DNA from: Adiantum capillus-veneris | Taxonomy: Eukaryota > Streptophyta > Polypodiopsida > Polypodiales > Pteridaceae | DNA length: 64,000 nucleotides | Assembly (NCBI GenBank): GCA_014529385.2 | Contig: CM043970.1 | Location: forward strand, 48,365,279 to 48,429,278 | Direction of reading: 5' to 3' | Shown here: positions 43,201 to 54,195 of the stretch, piece by piece | How the letters are laid out: each line of letters opens with the position of its first letter | Position numbering within the stretch: the stretch's first letter is position 1 | Notes under the pieces: generated by a model | Told to the model about the DNA's origin: nothing | The model's input: the letters and a program-made list of their open reading frames with translations, nothing else | Database searches by the model: none | Translations under genes and position numbers: made by a program

Positions 43201-43830
43201 TTTATCTTTGTTATTTGCAGGCATGGCTCTCCTACACCTATGGAGGTACCGGTCCATCTACCCACGTTCCTCCGTTGGTGGTAGATCCAGACCTCCAGCG
43301 GACACTCTCTTTACGAGATGAGTACCTCCATTTGATGGAGGGATTGTAACATACAATGTTTCTCAATAGACCACATCATGGGGTAACCAGAGAGCGTTTC
43401 AACGCCTTCTTCAGATTCTTATACACTCGCCGTATAAAATTGTTTTATAAAGTTTAGAAACCAGCAACCCGATTATACACGCTACATCGAGGAAATGTTG
43501 CATGCTCGATTTTCAAATATCCCCAATGAGCGTTTTTCAACACAGTGGTTGGAGGACTACATCAAAACATTTTTGAAAAACAAACAATCAAGTGTACGGC
43601 GCGTAGTGGCTAACTAGGTCGCAAATTCAGATAGGAGCTATGGCAAAGGCAATATGGCATATGCGGAGTGAGAGTGGAATATGCAGGAAAAAGATGAACA
43701 AGTTGTAACAGGCTCATCCTATATACAACCGCGCGAAGCTCAGGTCATACAAACTCCTACACTCTATGGTTCGGAAGGCAAAGCAGCTTGGAATGACAAA
43801 TATGTAAGTTTTTTTTAAAATTGGAGCCTA
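43200..43830 (+). pseudogene. Decayed coding region of unknown family
   Basis: A TTATTTGCAG acceptor-like site (about 43221) is followed by AWLSYTYGGTGPSTHVPPL and LRDEYLHLMEG. Further on come frames with RERFNAFFRFLYTRR, PDYTRYIEEMLHARFSN, FSTQWLEDYIKTFLKNK and QVIQTPTLYGSEGKAAWNDK before a GTAAGT donor (43804). The composition is that of real protein, but stops and frame changes break it. It could be a remnant of a DNA-transposon or host gene. I do not recognise the family. Confidence 0.35.
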
Positions 43831-45034
43831 AACTATTCAAAAAAGGTTTTAATTTATGGATTTCTTTTCTGACTTAGGAAAATATCACTCTGAGTCGTCC
43901 GATCAGAGAGATAGTCAAGGATAGAGAACGTCACACATAATTCAATACTTAATGATGGTTGTTGGAGAACCATCACATCTCTCGCAACCAATTCAACTCA
44001 ATGATCGAATCTCTACAGGCGGTAAGTTTAAACAAATCATATTGTACAAATTATTTTAAGTTGTTAATTTGTTTAATTTGATTTTGATTAATGTAGAGTT
44101 AGGATGATCAAACGTATGAATCTATGGACGATGATGAGGAGGAAAAATTGAATAGATAGAAAATTATTTGCATTCCTCTTTTAAAGTCCCAATATGGCAC
44201 AAGAAAAACTCTTTGAGCATATGTATATACAATTGAACTAAAATTTTCATTATTTGTATTTTTTTTAAGTTATTGATCTTTTGCACTTTAAATTATCAAG
44301 ATAAGATATATTCGAACTCTATTGTTTATTTTTTTTAGTACATTTTTTCAAAATGAAATTGATATTTCAATTGTTTTATGCATGTCAAAATTAAAGGTGC
44401 TCATTTGGGCCATCCAAAATTGGGTGGCCAAGGTGAGCATCTTTGGTTTTAATAGACGCATAGCGGTAATATCTGTGGCAATAGACATGGTAATATGCAC
44501 GATAATAGACGCGAGTATATAGCCACGATTATTACTATGCATATTGCTGACAAATCATTGCTGCTTCTATTACCACCAACACAATTTTCTCTCCCCTCTT
44601 TTTCATTCGTTATTCCGCGATAATAGAGGCAGTTCTCAATTTTTCCTCTTATAGTGTAAGCAATGAAGTCATCAACAACAACATTCTCATCCCATTCTTG
44701 TTCAACTATAGTATCCTCAAGGTGCAAATCAACCACTATACATTGGAAATTCATATCCTCATGTGGCGAACATCGGCGGGCTCAAGCTCACTCGACAAAG
44801 ATTATTGACTACTCAGATGATACCTACTATGCTCTTCTACAATTGTATGTTACTGCTATACATGGTTCCTTGACAGAGGTGCTACTCACCAAGTGACTTA
44901 TCACAAAGAGTGGCTCACAAACATACACTTAGCCATGCATTAGAGGTCTCTTTTGGAGATAACAATAGATAGCTTGCCAAAGCTAATGGAGATGTGGAGA
45001 TCCAACTCTCCGATGGTTGCAAGTCGACAATCCC
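43831..45034. other. No recognised gene
   Basis: AT-rich sequence. A minus-strand frame at 44449-44754 (starting MNFQCIVVDLHLEDTIVEQE) is acidic and may be a decayed protein, but I cannot place it. No repeats or terminal inverted repeats were recognised up to the first MITE. Confidence 0.35.
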
Positions 45035-45037
45035 TAA

Positions 45038-45213
45038 CACAAAAAGTTTTGGATAAATTCTCACAATAATTCCCGCATTGTGACTTACCTCAACGTCATG
45101 AGCTTCGGTGAGGGAGGAACCTTATACCTAGCTAGGTATAAGGTGTGGATGTTGTGCATTGGATGTAACATGCTCCGTTTGCCTACATGAGAAAATTTCT
45201 AAATCTTCTTGTG
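45038..45213. mobile_element. CACTA-like MITE, copy 1
   Basis: 176 bp with ends CACAAAAAG and CTTCTTGTG and a 3 bp target duplication TAA on both sides (45035-45037, 45214-45216). The centre is a perfect 24 bp palindrome (45120-45143) built from CCTTATACCTAG and its complement. Orientation is opposite to copies 2 and 3. CACxx ends and 3 bp duplications are the hallmark of the CACTA superfamily. There is no coding capacity. Confidence 0.85.
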
Positions 45214-45216
45214 TAA

Positions 45217-45748
45217 TGTCTATTATGTTCTTAGTTTTGCAAATAATCTCATTTCTGTTAGTGAGCTTATAGATGCAAGTGTCGACCTTGAATTTATCCA
45301 AAGTGGCGGCAAGCTGCTTGCCCAAGCTCCCTCGCATCATATGAGCTTATGCTTAGCAGTTGTACCTCCTCTCCACATGGACTAGCATCATTTGTGCATA
45401 CTTTTGCACAAGCTAGGTAGTGTCACCATCCTCAGTTCCGCCTGCGGCTGAAGCTGAGTCTTGCGCCACCACCCCCCAGCTATTGTATATGCACGACCAT
45501 CCCATTTATCTGACACCGCTCCCATGTCTACCTCTGCCTCTTGTGCATCTCCTCTACCTGCTAATTTGCCCAAGGAGCTCCCATTGCTACTGCTTGTCAC
45601 CCATTCACCATTACATATAGTTTGGAGTTCCAGCTGCCATGAGTGATCCTTACCTACTAACACCTCCAAACGAGCGTGGCTTAGGTTGATGTTGCTAGTT
45701 TCCCTGATAGTAGCTATGTCATGAAGCTCTGCGCAAATGCATGTTTCT
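45217..45748. other. Spacer between MITE copies 1 and 2
   Basis: A minus-strand frame (45388-45756) reads HARLEVLVGKDHSWQLELQ but matches no family I know and is probably not a gene. Nothing else was seen. Confidence 0.3.
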
Positions 45749-45751
45749 ATA

Positions 45752-45953
45752 CACAAGAAGATTTAGAAATTTTCTCATGTAGGACAATGGAGTCTTTCTC
45801 CGTGTTTTTCATACAATACATAACATCATGAGCTTCTGCTCTAGAGGCACCGCATACCTAGCTAGGTATGCGGCGCCTCCCTCAGAAGCTCATGATGTTG
45901 AGGTAAGTCACAATGTGGGAAATATTGTGAGAATTTGTCCAAAACTTCTTGTG
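45752..45953. mobile_element. CACTA-like MITE, copy 2
   Basis: 202 bp with ends CACAAGAAG and CTTCTTGTG and target duplication ATA (45749-45751, 45954-45956). The central palindrome (45850-45873) is built from CCGCATACCTAG and its complement. The arms share AGATTTAGAAATTTTCTCAT and AAGCTCATGATGTTGAGG with the other copies. Confidence 0.88.
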
Positions 45954-45956
45954 ATA

Positions 45957-46584
45957 GAATCCTTGAACTAGTTTTTCTTTTAGGACCTCGGGGATGGGTA
46001 CCATCTGTCGTCTCCCCCAAAAGAAACAAAGGAAATATGTATGTACAAAATAAACGAAAGGGAAAGAGACGACAGAGACTTCAGTTGCACCCTTGAGCTT
46101 AAAACACCTCAACAACAACTTTTGTCTTGGAGGAACGATAGAGACAATGGCTATGGTGATAGGGTAACTCTCTAAGCTGGGAGGTTGATTTTGGGGGCTA
46201 GCCACTTGCATTTGCAAAACTCATTCAGATGCTACAGGTTGAGGATGGTCTGCATCAAGTACAAAAAGTCACATATTGTTGGACTATCAAATTTCAATTT
46301 CATTTATATGACTAAAGACTTTCATGAGAAAATAAGGGTCATCCATGCAATCTACACCCTCAAATGACATCTTAGTTTGGAGATCAATGAGTGTTAACAT
46401 CAAGGAAGGAGGCATAGCTTTGACACTATATACAACAGGGTCTTAAAAGTAAATGAACCCGGGGAGGTAGGATCTATGGTGGGCCATAAAGTGCACAGAT
46501 CTCGAGGCAAAGTAAGGGCTCAAAAAAAGTCATCGACATTGACTTGCCGCCTCGCGACTCAAGTTTCAAACCACTTACCTGCTC
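45957..46584. other. Spacer between MITE copies 2 and 3
   Basis: Short frames on both strands without family resemblance. The MITE arms are not repeated here. No gene found. Confidence 0.35.
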
Positions 46585-46587
46585 ATT

Positions 46588-46856
46588 CACAAGAAGATTT
46601 AGAAATTTTCTCATGTAGGAAAAGGGAGCCTTTTTCTGTGTTTTTCATACAATACAAAACATCATGAGCTCCTGTTCGGGAGGCACCGCATACCTAGCTA
46701 GGTACTATTGGGGGCAGGGGACCACCAGCCCCCCACCGGGCCGGCGGTCCCCCGCCCCCAATCATTACCTAGCTAGGTATGCCGTGCCTCCCTCACAGAA
46801 GCTCATGATGTTGAGGTAAGTCATAATGTGGGAATTATTGTCCAAAACTTCTTGTG
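46588..46856. mobile_element. CACTA-like MITE, copy 3, with a GC-rich insert
   Basis: 269 bp with ends CACAAGAAG and CTTCTTGTG and target duplication ATT (46585-46587, 46857-46859). It is the same element as copy 2 except that the central palindrome is split by a 61 bp GC-rich hairpin (46705-46765). The 14-base core TACCTAGCTAGGTA is present on both sides of the insert. Confidence 0.88.
46705..46765. mobile_element. 61 bp GC-rich hairpin inserted in MITE copy 3
   Basis: The insert runs from CTATTGGGGGCAGGGG to CCCCGCCCCCAATCAT. Its ends form ATTGGGGGC / GCCCCCAAT inverted repeats and the inside folds further (GGGGACCACC against GGCGGTCCCC). TACCTAGCTAGGTA flanks it on both sides (46691-46704, 46766-46779), as if duplicated on insertion. 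Its GC content contrasts strongly with its surroundings. Confidence 0.7.
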
Positions 46857-46859
46857 ATT

Positions 46860-47389
46860 GGCTACCTAGTGTTCTATCCACACACCAGTGTGGGTTTCCT
46901 TATCCCCCTCCCCACTTCAATTCCCTAAAAAATAAACCGTCCCAGGCCAAAATAAACTTAAAGTAAACTCGGACCTATCGGACGGATCAAAAAAGACATG
47001 ACGATCGTGCCTCACTTCCTCTTTCATTGCTCCCACTACTTGGGGTTCATTCAAGACACCGTGGTATATAGTGCTCAGGAGAGCAGACAAGAATCTGTTT
47101 TTGGAATCAATAAATATGTAATTGCTAATTGCTAATGCAATTGTTTGCAATTACTTTGGGACGTGATTGGTTTAAAAGGTTTAAAGTAGCTTTGTATTTG
47201 TAGATGGTGAGAAGGCACATGGGAAACCTGGTCTTATGCAAGATGCCTCTAATCAGTTTCCTCATATCCGAAGGGACGCCCTCAAGATCCACGCACCAGC
47301 TTCAACTAATTACTCCCACTGCAACATCCATGGCTTTGTTTCCTGTGCACCACTACACTTGCCCTCGGGATTTTTGAGAGACGTCTTAT
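46860..47389. other. Intergenic sequence, no recognised feature
   Basis: No gene or repeat was recognised between MITE copy 3 and the LINE fragment that begins near 47390. Confidence 0.35.
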
Positions 47390-47975
47390 AAAGAGGAGAT
47401 CTGGGACCGTCTATGGGAAGGTACAACTGACACAACTGATACAGGCCTCTCAGTGGAGGAGTGCACCATTCTACTGACTGATACACTACATGGTGCTGCA
47501 TCAGTGGCATACCCACACACTCAGCCGGCGGGCAGGAGACAACATTCTGGGAGCATGCCCCAAAATAGTTGGTATGATGAGGAGTTCAGAGAGACGAGAG
47601 CCTAGCTTTAGAGGGATCTTCTTTTAGGACTCATCACTTACAGACAGTCTCGGATTGCTTCCCGACGCCTTGTGCGACGGAAGAAGTGAGCTTACCTCGC
47701 TCAGATGGAGCGAGACTTATATCAGATGTTCTTGCATAGGGACTCAGGAGAGGCATGGCGACTCTTTTATGAGCACTCCCCTTCCCGAATGATTACTTCA
47801 CCTGATGTGTGGGGCCAATATGCAACCTCGTTATATACGGTTCTTGGACAGGAACCCCTTCCAGACACTACAGAGCCATGTATAGCTACCAACATCTTCT
47901 TTACCACCGAATGGTACAGAGGACCGGGAGGGCACATGATCACGACGGTCTAGTAGCACAACACTTTATACATGC
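47390..47975 (+). pseudogene. LINE ORF2 linker fragment, probable continuation of the 38.6 kb endonuclease
   Basis: One frame reads EEIWDRLWEGTTDTTDTGLS, LLTDTLHGAA and QNSWYDEEFRETRA, then stops. A nearby frame reads ASRRLVRRKK and QMERDLYQMFLHRDSGEAWR, followed by a P/T-rich stretch. WYDEE and the arginine-rich helix with LHRDS..AWR are the region between endonuclease and reverse transcriptase in LINE ORF2. The reverse transcriptase itself is missing. Confidence 0.6.
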
Positions 47976-48990
47976 TAGGCATACGTTGATGGACAAAGAA
48001 GGATCTCAAAAAATCTTCCTCTTGGACAAAAATTTTACACAGGTTATACAAAGATTTGGCTACTAGTCAACCGCAAGCCAGTTGCAACTACACCAGACCT
48101 GCATGAAGATCTCAAGAATTCAACAAGACCTAGAGTGGAGCAAAGTCAATCAATTAGATACAAAAGTCATCAAGAGATTTGGATTCCTAAGTCTTCTAAT
48201 GATCCGAGTCAAAAGTCAAATTTCAATGATCAAAAGAGGCCTACAACAACATCAAAGACTTTTTACAACATGCCCAATTGGAGAATCAAATAGATAATGG
48301 AGTCTTCACAGTCAGAAAAGGACAACCCAACCAACATGAATACAGATTCAAAGAAGATAAAACAGATATGGCAAAAGAAACATTCAATTCCAACTTGATC
48401 CTTCACTAATCTTTTTTTTGAGGATTCAAGCTTACTTTTACCTGAAGAAATGTTTGTAGTAAGCTCAAGAATGTAAAATGTCAAGTCGCAAGGGTGCAAA
48501 AAACACTCTTCGGCATAGTGAGAGTCGGACTGCTGAGCCATAAAATGAGCAAAGCATTAGTCCCAAAGCTTCAAGTCATATTAAACTTTGTGCTAAGAGT
48601 CGTAGTTATTAGGCTTACGCTCATGCTGGATGAGATGAGCATAAGAGTCGAAGTCTATTAACTTACAATCGATGGAGTGTCGTAGAGTCCAACACTCACG
48701 CACAGTGCACAGTAAGATGAGATCACATATCCTTGTCAATGAAAACCATTCTTAAAGGGGTGCCAGCTTGCAAAGCCATGTCATATGCTTTCATAGCTAC
48801 ACCATCTTTCTAAAGAACCCCTAAAAATCTTTCTTGCACAGCATATCGTTTTCCATGCATTTTTGTGTATACATGAATAGGATGTCCCATCATTGAACAT
48901 ATGCATTAGACACACTTTTTGCTTCCACTGATGCACCTTGAGAGGACTACAACAGGCAACAAACCAATGCCATGCTAACGAACAAAGCCA
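47976..48990. other. Repeat-rich spacer, no gene
   Basis: AA/AG-rich sequence with many short CAAG and GTCAA motifs. It probably belongs to the 3' non-coding part of the LTR element whose 3' LTR starts at 50128. Confidence 0.3.
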
Positions 48991-48995
48991 TGAAG

Positions 48996-49675
48996 TGGGG
49001 TCACTATTGAGCGAATAGGAAGCTTGGGAACTACCCAACACTCCCATCGCTTGGTGTTGACCTTGATGTTAAAGCCATTACAGGCGATGGCAAAGACCTT
49101 GGGGCATGAAAACCGACAAAAGATAGACAAGTCATGAAATAAGTCAATATTGAGCAAATAAAACGCTTGGGGACTGCCCAACACTCCCCATCGCTTGGTG
49201 TTGATCCTGTTGTTAAAGTCCTTACTTACGCCACCAAAGACCTTGGGACATGATAACCGACAACGAAAAGATAAAATTTAGTGAAGTCAATACTGAGCGA
49301 ATAGGAAGCTTGAGGACTGCCCAACGCTCCCTATCGCTTTGTACTGACCTTGGTGTAACCGACGATGAAGACCATGGTGATGTGATTACAAAAATACATT
49401 TGAGTCACTACTGGGCGAATAAGAAGCTTGGGGACTGCCCAATGCTCCCTATCGCTTGGTGTTGATCTTGCTCTTAAAGTCATTACACACGACGATTGAG
49501 TCAATATGGGGCGAATAAGAGACTTGGGGATTGCCCAACGTTCCCTATCGCTTGGTACTGACCTTGGGGTTAAAATCATTACATGTGAAAGTGGAGTGAG
49601 CACCGAGCATATAGGAGACTTGGTGGCTGCCCAACGCTCCCCATTGCTTGGTGCTGACCTTGGAAAATTGGCGTC
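48996..49675. repeat. Diverged tandem array, about six units of 90-145 bp
   Basis: Units begin near 49008, 49150, 49293, 49414, 49509 and 49597. Each contains GAGCGAATAGGAAGCTTGGG or a close variant, CTGCCCAACGCTCCC, ATCGCTTGGTGTTGACCTTG and GTTAAAGTCATTAC. Spacing shrinks toward the right. Short frames across it are by-products. Confidence 0.85.
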
Positions 49676-50127
49676 GCCCAGTACACTTCTACGGATATCA
49701 CATTTTTTAATTCCATATCTATTTGTGAATAATCCCTTTAGTACTTTATTAATATTTCCATGCTAATAAGTACTCTAATAATGCACGTATCCCAAAGGTA
49801 CTTTTTTTCCACTGGGCTTTTTCTCTTTGGTCATCCAGATATAGACCCTAATTTAGAACCTCATCATTCTACATCCCTTGGACATACTTTTCATAAATAA
49901 ACAGAAGCCTCATCATTATGCTATTACAATGAACAAATGCAACATCATCTCTCACATCAGACATATTCAGACCAATGAAGATATTGTAGCGATTTGAACC
50001 TCATCAACAAATTCAACGACAAAGTAAGACGATCAACCCATCAACAACCAATCAAAAACCTTTCACAGCCTCCACGGACACTTTCCAACAGTGCCCCAGG
50101 ACGGGCACTAAAATCGGAAGAGGGAAA
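49676..50127 (+). other. 3' end of an LTR retrotransposon, with polypurine tract
   Basis: Non-coding sequence ending in GGAAGAGGGAAA (50116-50127), a good polypurine tract directly before the LTR. It contains AT-rich tracts and GACGGGCACTAAAATC. Confidence 0.5.
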
Positions 50128-51035
50128 TGTTAACTTAGTTAACAGGAGCTGCTAAAGACCAAAGACGTATGGATGCACATCAAAGAAGAATACAAAGAAT
50201 CAATAAAGATTGGAGTTACACATTTTCCACATTTTCTTGAAATGTTCACGTATTGTGAATTCCCGATTTATTTCAAGCCATTGTAATATTTCTAATGTGT
50301 TACGGGCTCATTGGGAGCTCCAAGCTGAAAAGAATAGGTCAATTATTGTGCCTAGATTGCAGATTTAGTAAGTGGTGGAGCCCTAAAGGCCTTGGGCACC
50401 CGGACATCGCATATTTTTACCCTAGGTACATAAGGTAGTGTGTAAAAGAAATTAGGGTTCTGAACCTCATTTGTTGAGAGAACTCTTTGGTAAGAGCTCT
50501 TGAGGTGTGTGACTGGAGTGAGCTTCTCCTTGCTCATGAGATTTGATTAACACTAATCAATGATTCATTCTCTTTCACTATGCCTCTCTCTTACTTCTTA
50601 TGGTTGCCTATGATGCTTAGATTAACTAGATCTTAACTAATTAGTGGTTAATCCCTCTCTAATCTTGTGTGATTGCCCTCTTTTGCTTGTGTGTGCATGT
50701 AGGTTTGATTGGGGTGTGGTGCTCGATAGATCTATGTGTGTGTGCTTGCGATTAGTGTTTTGCATGATAGGATTAGTGTTGTGTGCATCTTGCAATCGTA
50801 GTGTGTGTGATTGGGTTGATTAGAGGTGAAGAGAAGTGGATATGGAGATTGCCCTTCATTGCGGCTTAGCTCCTCCATTGGCCGAGAAGCTCACCTCATA
50901 AAGTTAACCATTTGTGTTGCCACGATTAGCTCACTAACTGTGTGAGTGTTTCCATGCCCTAGCCGGGTAGCTCATCCCTTCGGATTGATAATTTTGTTGG
51001 TCATTGGAGCTATTGCAACAATGGGACCCTCAACA
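50128..51035 (+). repeat. LTR (family L), 3' LTR or solo end, 908 bp
   Basis: It starts TGTTAACTTAGTTAAC and ends CCCTCAACA. It is similar over its whole length to 54196-55116, with shared blocks GATGCACATC, GGAGTTACACATTTTCCAC, GTGGTGGAGCCCTAAAGGCC, GATCTATGTGTGTGTGCTTG and GTGGAGATTGCC. A polypurine tract precedes it and no primer site follows, so it is the right end of a plus-oriented element. No matching target duplication is found with the other LTR. Confidence 0.85.
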
Positions 51036-52110
51036 AGGCATATCACACCTTTTGTGCTAGTCGGTGGAAGGTCTACTTTACCTTTACCTTTGTCTATACG
51101 ATCTGTTGTTGATTCTTGTGACTTCTACAACTCTAAATCTAGCAATAGTAGTACCTGTAACTGTTGCTTGCTACCACTTGGGAAAGAGAGTATCAACGTG
51201 TTATCTTTCTTGTAGACCTTGTGTTGGTCTAACCACTGATAGGATGAAATCTGCAAGCATGTCTTTTGAAGACTTCACTTGAAATTTTACATGTTCTTCA
51301 TTCTTTTGGATGCTAAGGATAGCAACCATTTCTTTCTAACTCGCAGCCATATGTAGCATTGCTTTACTATTCTATTTACCTAGAGTGATCTCGAGTATTA
51401 TTTGGATATTGTATATTTTAAGAGCATTGCATCTTACACTTGATCCATTTGTATTGTTGATGACTATAGATATCTTTCTTGATGGTTCTATTGAAGATCC
51501 TTGTCCTTATTTGGCCATAGTCCCGTCATGATCTAGCTGTGTCTCTATGGAAGGTGACTTGAGACTTTGAGCTCCATTAGGAATTCTATCTATTGATTCA
51601 ACTGACAATGTTTGATAGATGTTTGAAATTTCTATTACATTGCTTCATGGTTGTTTGCAACCTCATTCTTCTTTGCTTCTTGCCTTGGTAGCTCTTTCTA
51701 CTCAATAGATTTCATGGATACTCTTTGTTCTATTTGATCTGCACTTGCTATTGCTTGATGTGCTTTAAGCTCTTTTGAGGCTCTCTTGGTTGGATATGAA
51801 TCACCTTCAATAAACTCAACTTTGGCATTGGTCTCCATTTGAGTTTTAATGGAGGACTTTGTGCTGTCGTCTGCGGGTGACCACTCTTGGTCTTCCTTCT
51901 TTGTTGTCTTTGAAGATTGCATCTTGTTTGAACTTTGTATCTTTGAAACCCTATGGGCCATTGGCATTCCCAATATGATATTATATGTTATATCTTTTGA
52001 TGTGATCACGTGGAACTGGGCTATGATGGTTTTTTCACTTATCTGAATGGTCGTAGAAATGATTTCCCAACATTTAGTTTGCTTGTTTCTTGATCCCCAT
52101 CCTCGAGGTA
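51036..52110 (-). pseudogene. Retroelement protease-region fragment, minus strand, copy 1
   Basis: It parallels 55.95-57.15 kb. The longest frame (51698-52009) reads MITSKDITYNIILGMPMAHR, then SSKTTKKEDQEWSPADD, KVEFIEGDSYPTKRASKELK and AHQAIASADQIEQR. The copy at 57.05-56.72 has the same order (DNIIMGMPMAQK, DQQWSP, ANQAIASANQIEKR). To the left, 51.2-51.3 kb matches the second protease-like part. The IILGMP motif is a retropepsin C-terminal signature. It is truncated at the LTR end (51035). Confidence 0.7.
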
Positions 52111-52450
52111 CACGTGATGCTTTAATTGGTCAAACAGTAGTCTTGTACGAGGACTCCAACTCTCATGAATTCCTCATTTCATCAGTGTCATGAGGCTCAA
52201 ATGAGGATGAAGAGTGTGCTTTCACACACTGACCTTGGCCGTAGATGGTTTTTTCACTTATCTGAATGGTCGTAGAAATGACTCCCCAACATTCAGCTTG
52301 CTTGTTTCTTGATCCTTATCCGTGAGTTACAATTGGTTAGATAGTAGTCTTGTACGAGGACTCCAACTCTCATGAATGCCTCACTGCATTAGTGTCATGT
52401 GGCTCAAACGAGGATGAAGAGCGTGCTTTCAGACACTGACCTTGGCCACT
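52030..52450. repeat. Tandem duplication, about 215 bp unit
   Basis: The blocks TTTTTTCACTTATCTGAATG, TTGCTTGTTTCTTGATCC, AGTCTTGTACGAGGACTCC, AACTCTCATGAAT, GAGGATGAAGAG and ACACTGACCTTGGCC occur twice, near 52030 and 52247. A third, weaker version (GTAGTCTTGTATGAGGGCTC) is at about 53019. Confidence 0.8.
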
Positions 52451-53315
52451 AGACATAGCACTGAGAATGTGTGGGCATCAAGGCATCACATTGTACTTTT
52501 GTGAAAAAACCTAACGCTTCTCGAGTCTCACTCTGTACTTTTATCTAAATATTGGGATTTTTAATTTTTTTTGGTAAATTTTTGTAAAGTTTGTAATTTT
52601 TTTGAAACCAAAACATGCAATGTTATCGTGTTTGCAAAACTTTGTGTTTTTGCCTTAACTTCCCCTTTTGTGTGGAGAATTGCACATATGGCCACAAAGA
52701 GAGAGAGAGAGAGAGAGTTTATCTTAATGAGGCTTTGTGTCCCTGGGTTTATATCTTTTGTATTAAAATGTGAACTAATTTGCTCTTGCCCTGGTTTATG
52801 TCGAGTAGGTTTATACTTCATTGGATTCACCATATTCATTGTTGTTGGAAGGCCTTAACCCTCGACAGAAATGGGTATGCTTAGGAAGAAGCATCAAAGG
52901 GCAATAGATTGTTGGTGGACCAAGAGTGTGGACTTGTGCCAAACATGTTATGCACTATTTCCACAAGCTTCACAAGAAGGAACCCGAGATACACTTGATG
53001 TTCTGATTAGCCGAGAGGTAGTCTTGTATGAGGGCTCCAACTCACATGCAAGCCTCATTGCATTTTGAATGTGTGGGAAAGGCGTTGCAATGTACTTCTA
53101 TAAAAAAATTGAACTTTCCCAGGATTAAGTCTATGTAAATCAGCCCATGTTTTACTCTATGCTTCTCTATAAAAATTTAGGTTTTTTATGTTTAGGTGTT
53201 TTGTTGCATCGGACAACTCCCAATTTTCTAAGATTGAGAGATTGAAAGTTTCTTCACGTTTACTTGCACCAATGTTTCTGCTAAAACTTTCCCTTTTGTG
53301 AAGGCATTTCTACAT

Positions 53316-53316
<1 letters not shown>
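52451..53316. other. Non-coding retroelement-derived spacer
   Basis: It contains a short (GA)9 run (52699-52717), the third copy of the GGCTCCAACTC block (about 53019) and AT-rich sequence. No gene. Confidence 0.35.

Positions 53317-53318
<2 letters not shown>

Positions 53319-53412
<94 letters not shown>
53319..53412. repeat. (CA)47 microsatellite
   Basis: An uninterrupted CA run of about 94 bases, the longest dinucleotide tract in the window. Confidence 0.97.
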
Positions 53413-53414
<2 letters not shown>

Positions 53415-53512
53415 GAGTTAGTTTGTAGACCATATGCAAGTGTAAACCAAGGCATAGATAACCTAGTGTAAATTAGGCTGTTAAGGGCAATAGCAAGCCC
53501 ATGCATTAGTGG

Positions 53513-53566
<54 letters not shown>

Positions 53567-53910
53567 GTGCCAAAGAATTCAAATATGGTCAATTTATCTC
53601 TCATTTACTGACCATGTGTACAAGTTCTTAGAAAAAACTTCATCTCGAGTGTTCATCGATGGGCAAGAAAAGGGGGTGCAAGGCGGAGAGCTAGTAGGTA
53701 CGTTTGGTAGCATTGGGACATCAAGAACAATGGCATTTCCACAAACATTGTCGAGTTTTCATATAATAGCCGACTATATGCCGTCTTGAAGAAGGGGGCA
53801 CAAATAAAACAAAGGTGGGCAATACATATTGTCAAGCATAACTAAGAAGTATTTAAGCTTGAAATTAATAGGCTTTGAGTCTTTCCGTTGTTTTCCTATT
53901 GCCTATCAAT

Positions 53911-53987
<77 letters not shown>

Positions 53988-54088
53988 TGTATACCATGTG
54001 CAAGGTAAACCAAGGCATTGTTTAGCATAGTGTTAACCCAGGCAATTTAGGGCAAGACTATCTTTTGGCATCAATGGGGGGGGGGGGG

Positions 54089-54122
<34 letters not shown>

Positions 54123-54195
54123 GGGGGGTGTTTGCACGGCATATGAAAATATAAACTTAGGCCTTCTAGGGAATGTGTAAACCCAGGTGAGCGAG
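53413..54195. repeat. Tandem units each headed by a GA microsatellite
   Basis: GA runs at 53517-53562, 53913-53984 and 54091-54120 (the last after a run of about 16 G) and the CA run before are each followed by related sequence: GCAAGTGTAAACCAAGGCAT (53441), TGCAAGGTAAACCAAGGCAT (about 53997) and a diverged TATAAACTTAGGCCTT (about 54148). Each unit has a microsatellite at the same internal place. Confidence 0.75.

Noticed and set aside
48996-49675. Possible CRISPR-like array
   Set aside because: Units are diverged, 90-145 bp apart and without uniform repeats and spacers; the context is a plant retrotransposon 3' end.
53228-53506. Minus-strand frame with a long VCVCVC run
   Set aside because: It is the translated (CA)n microsatellite.
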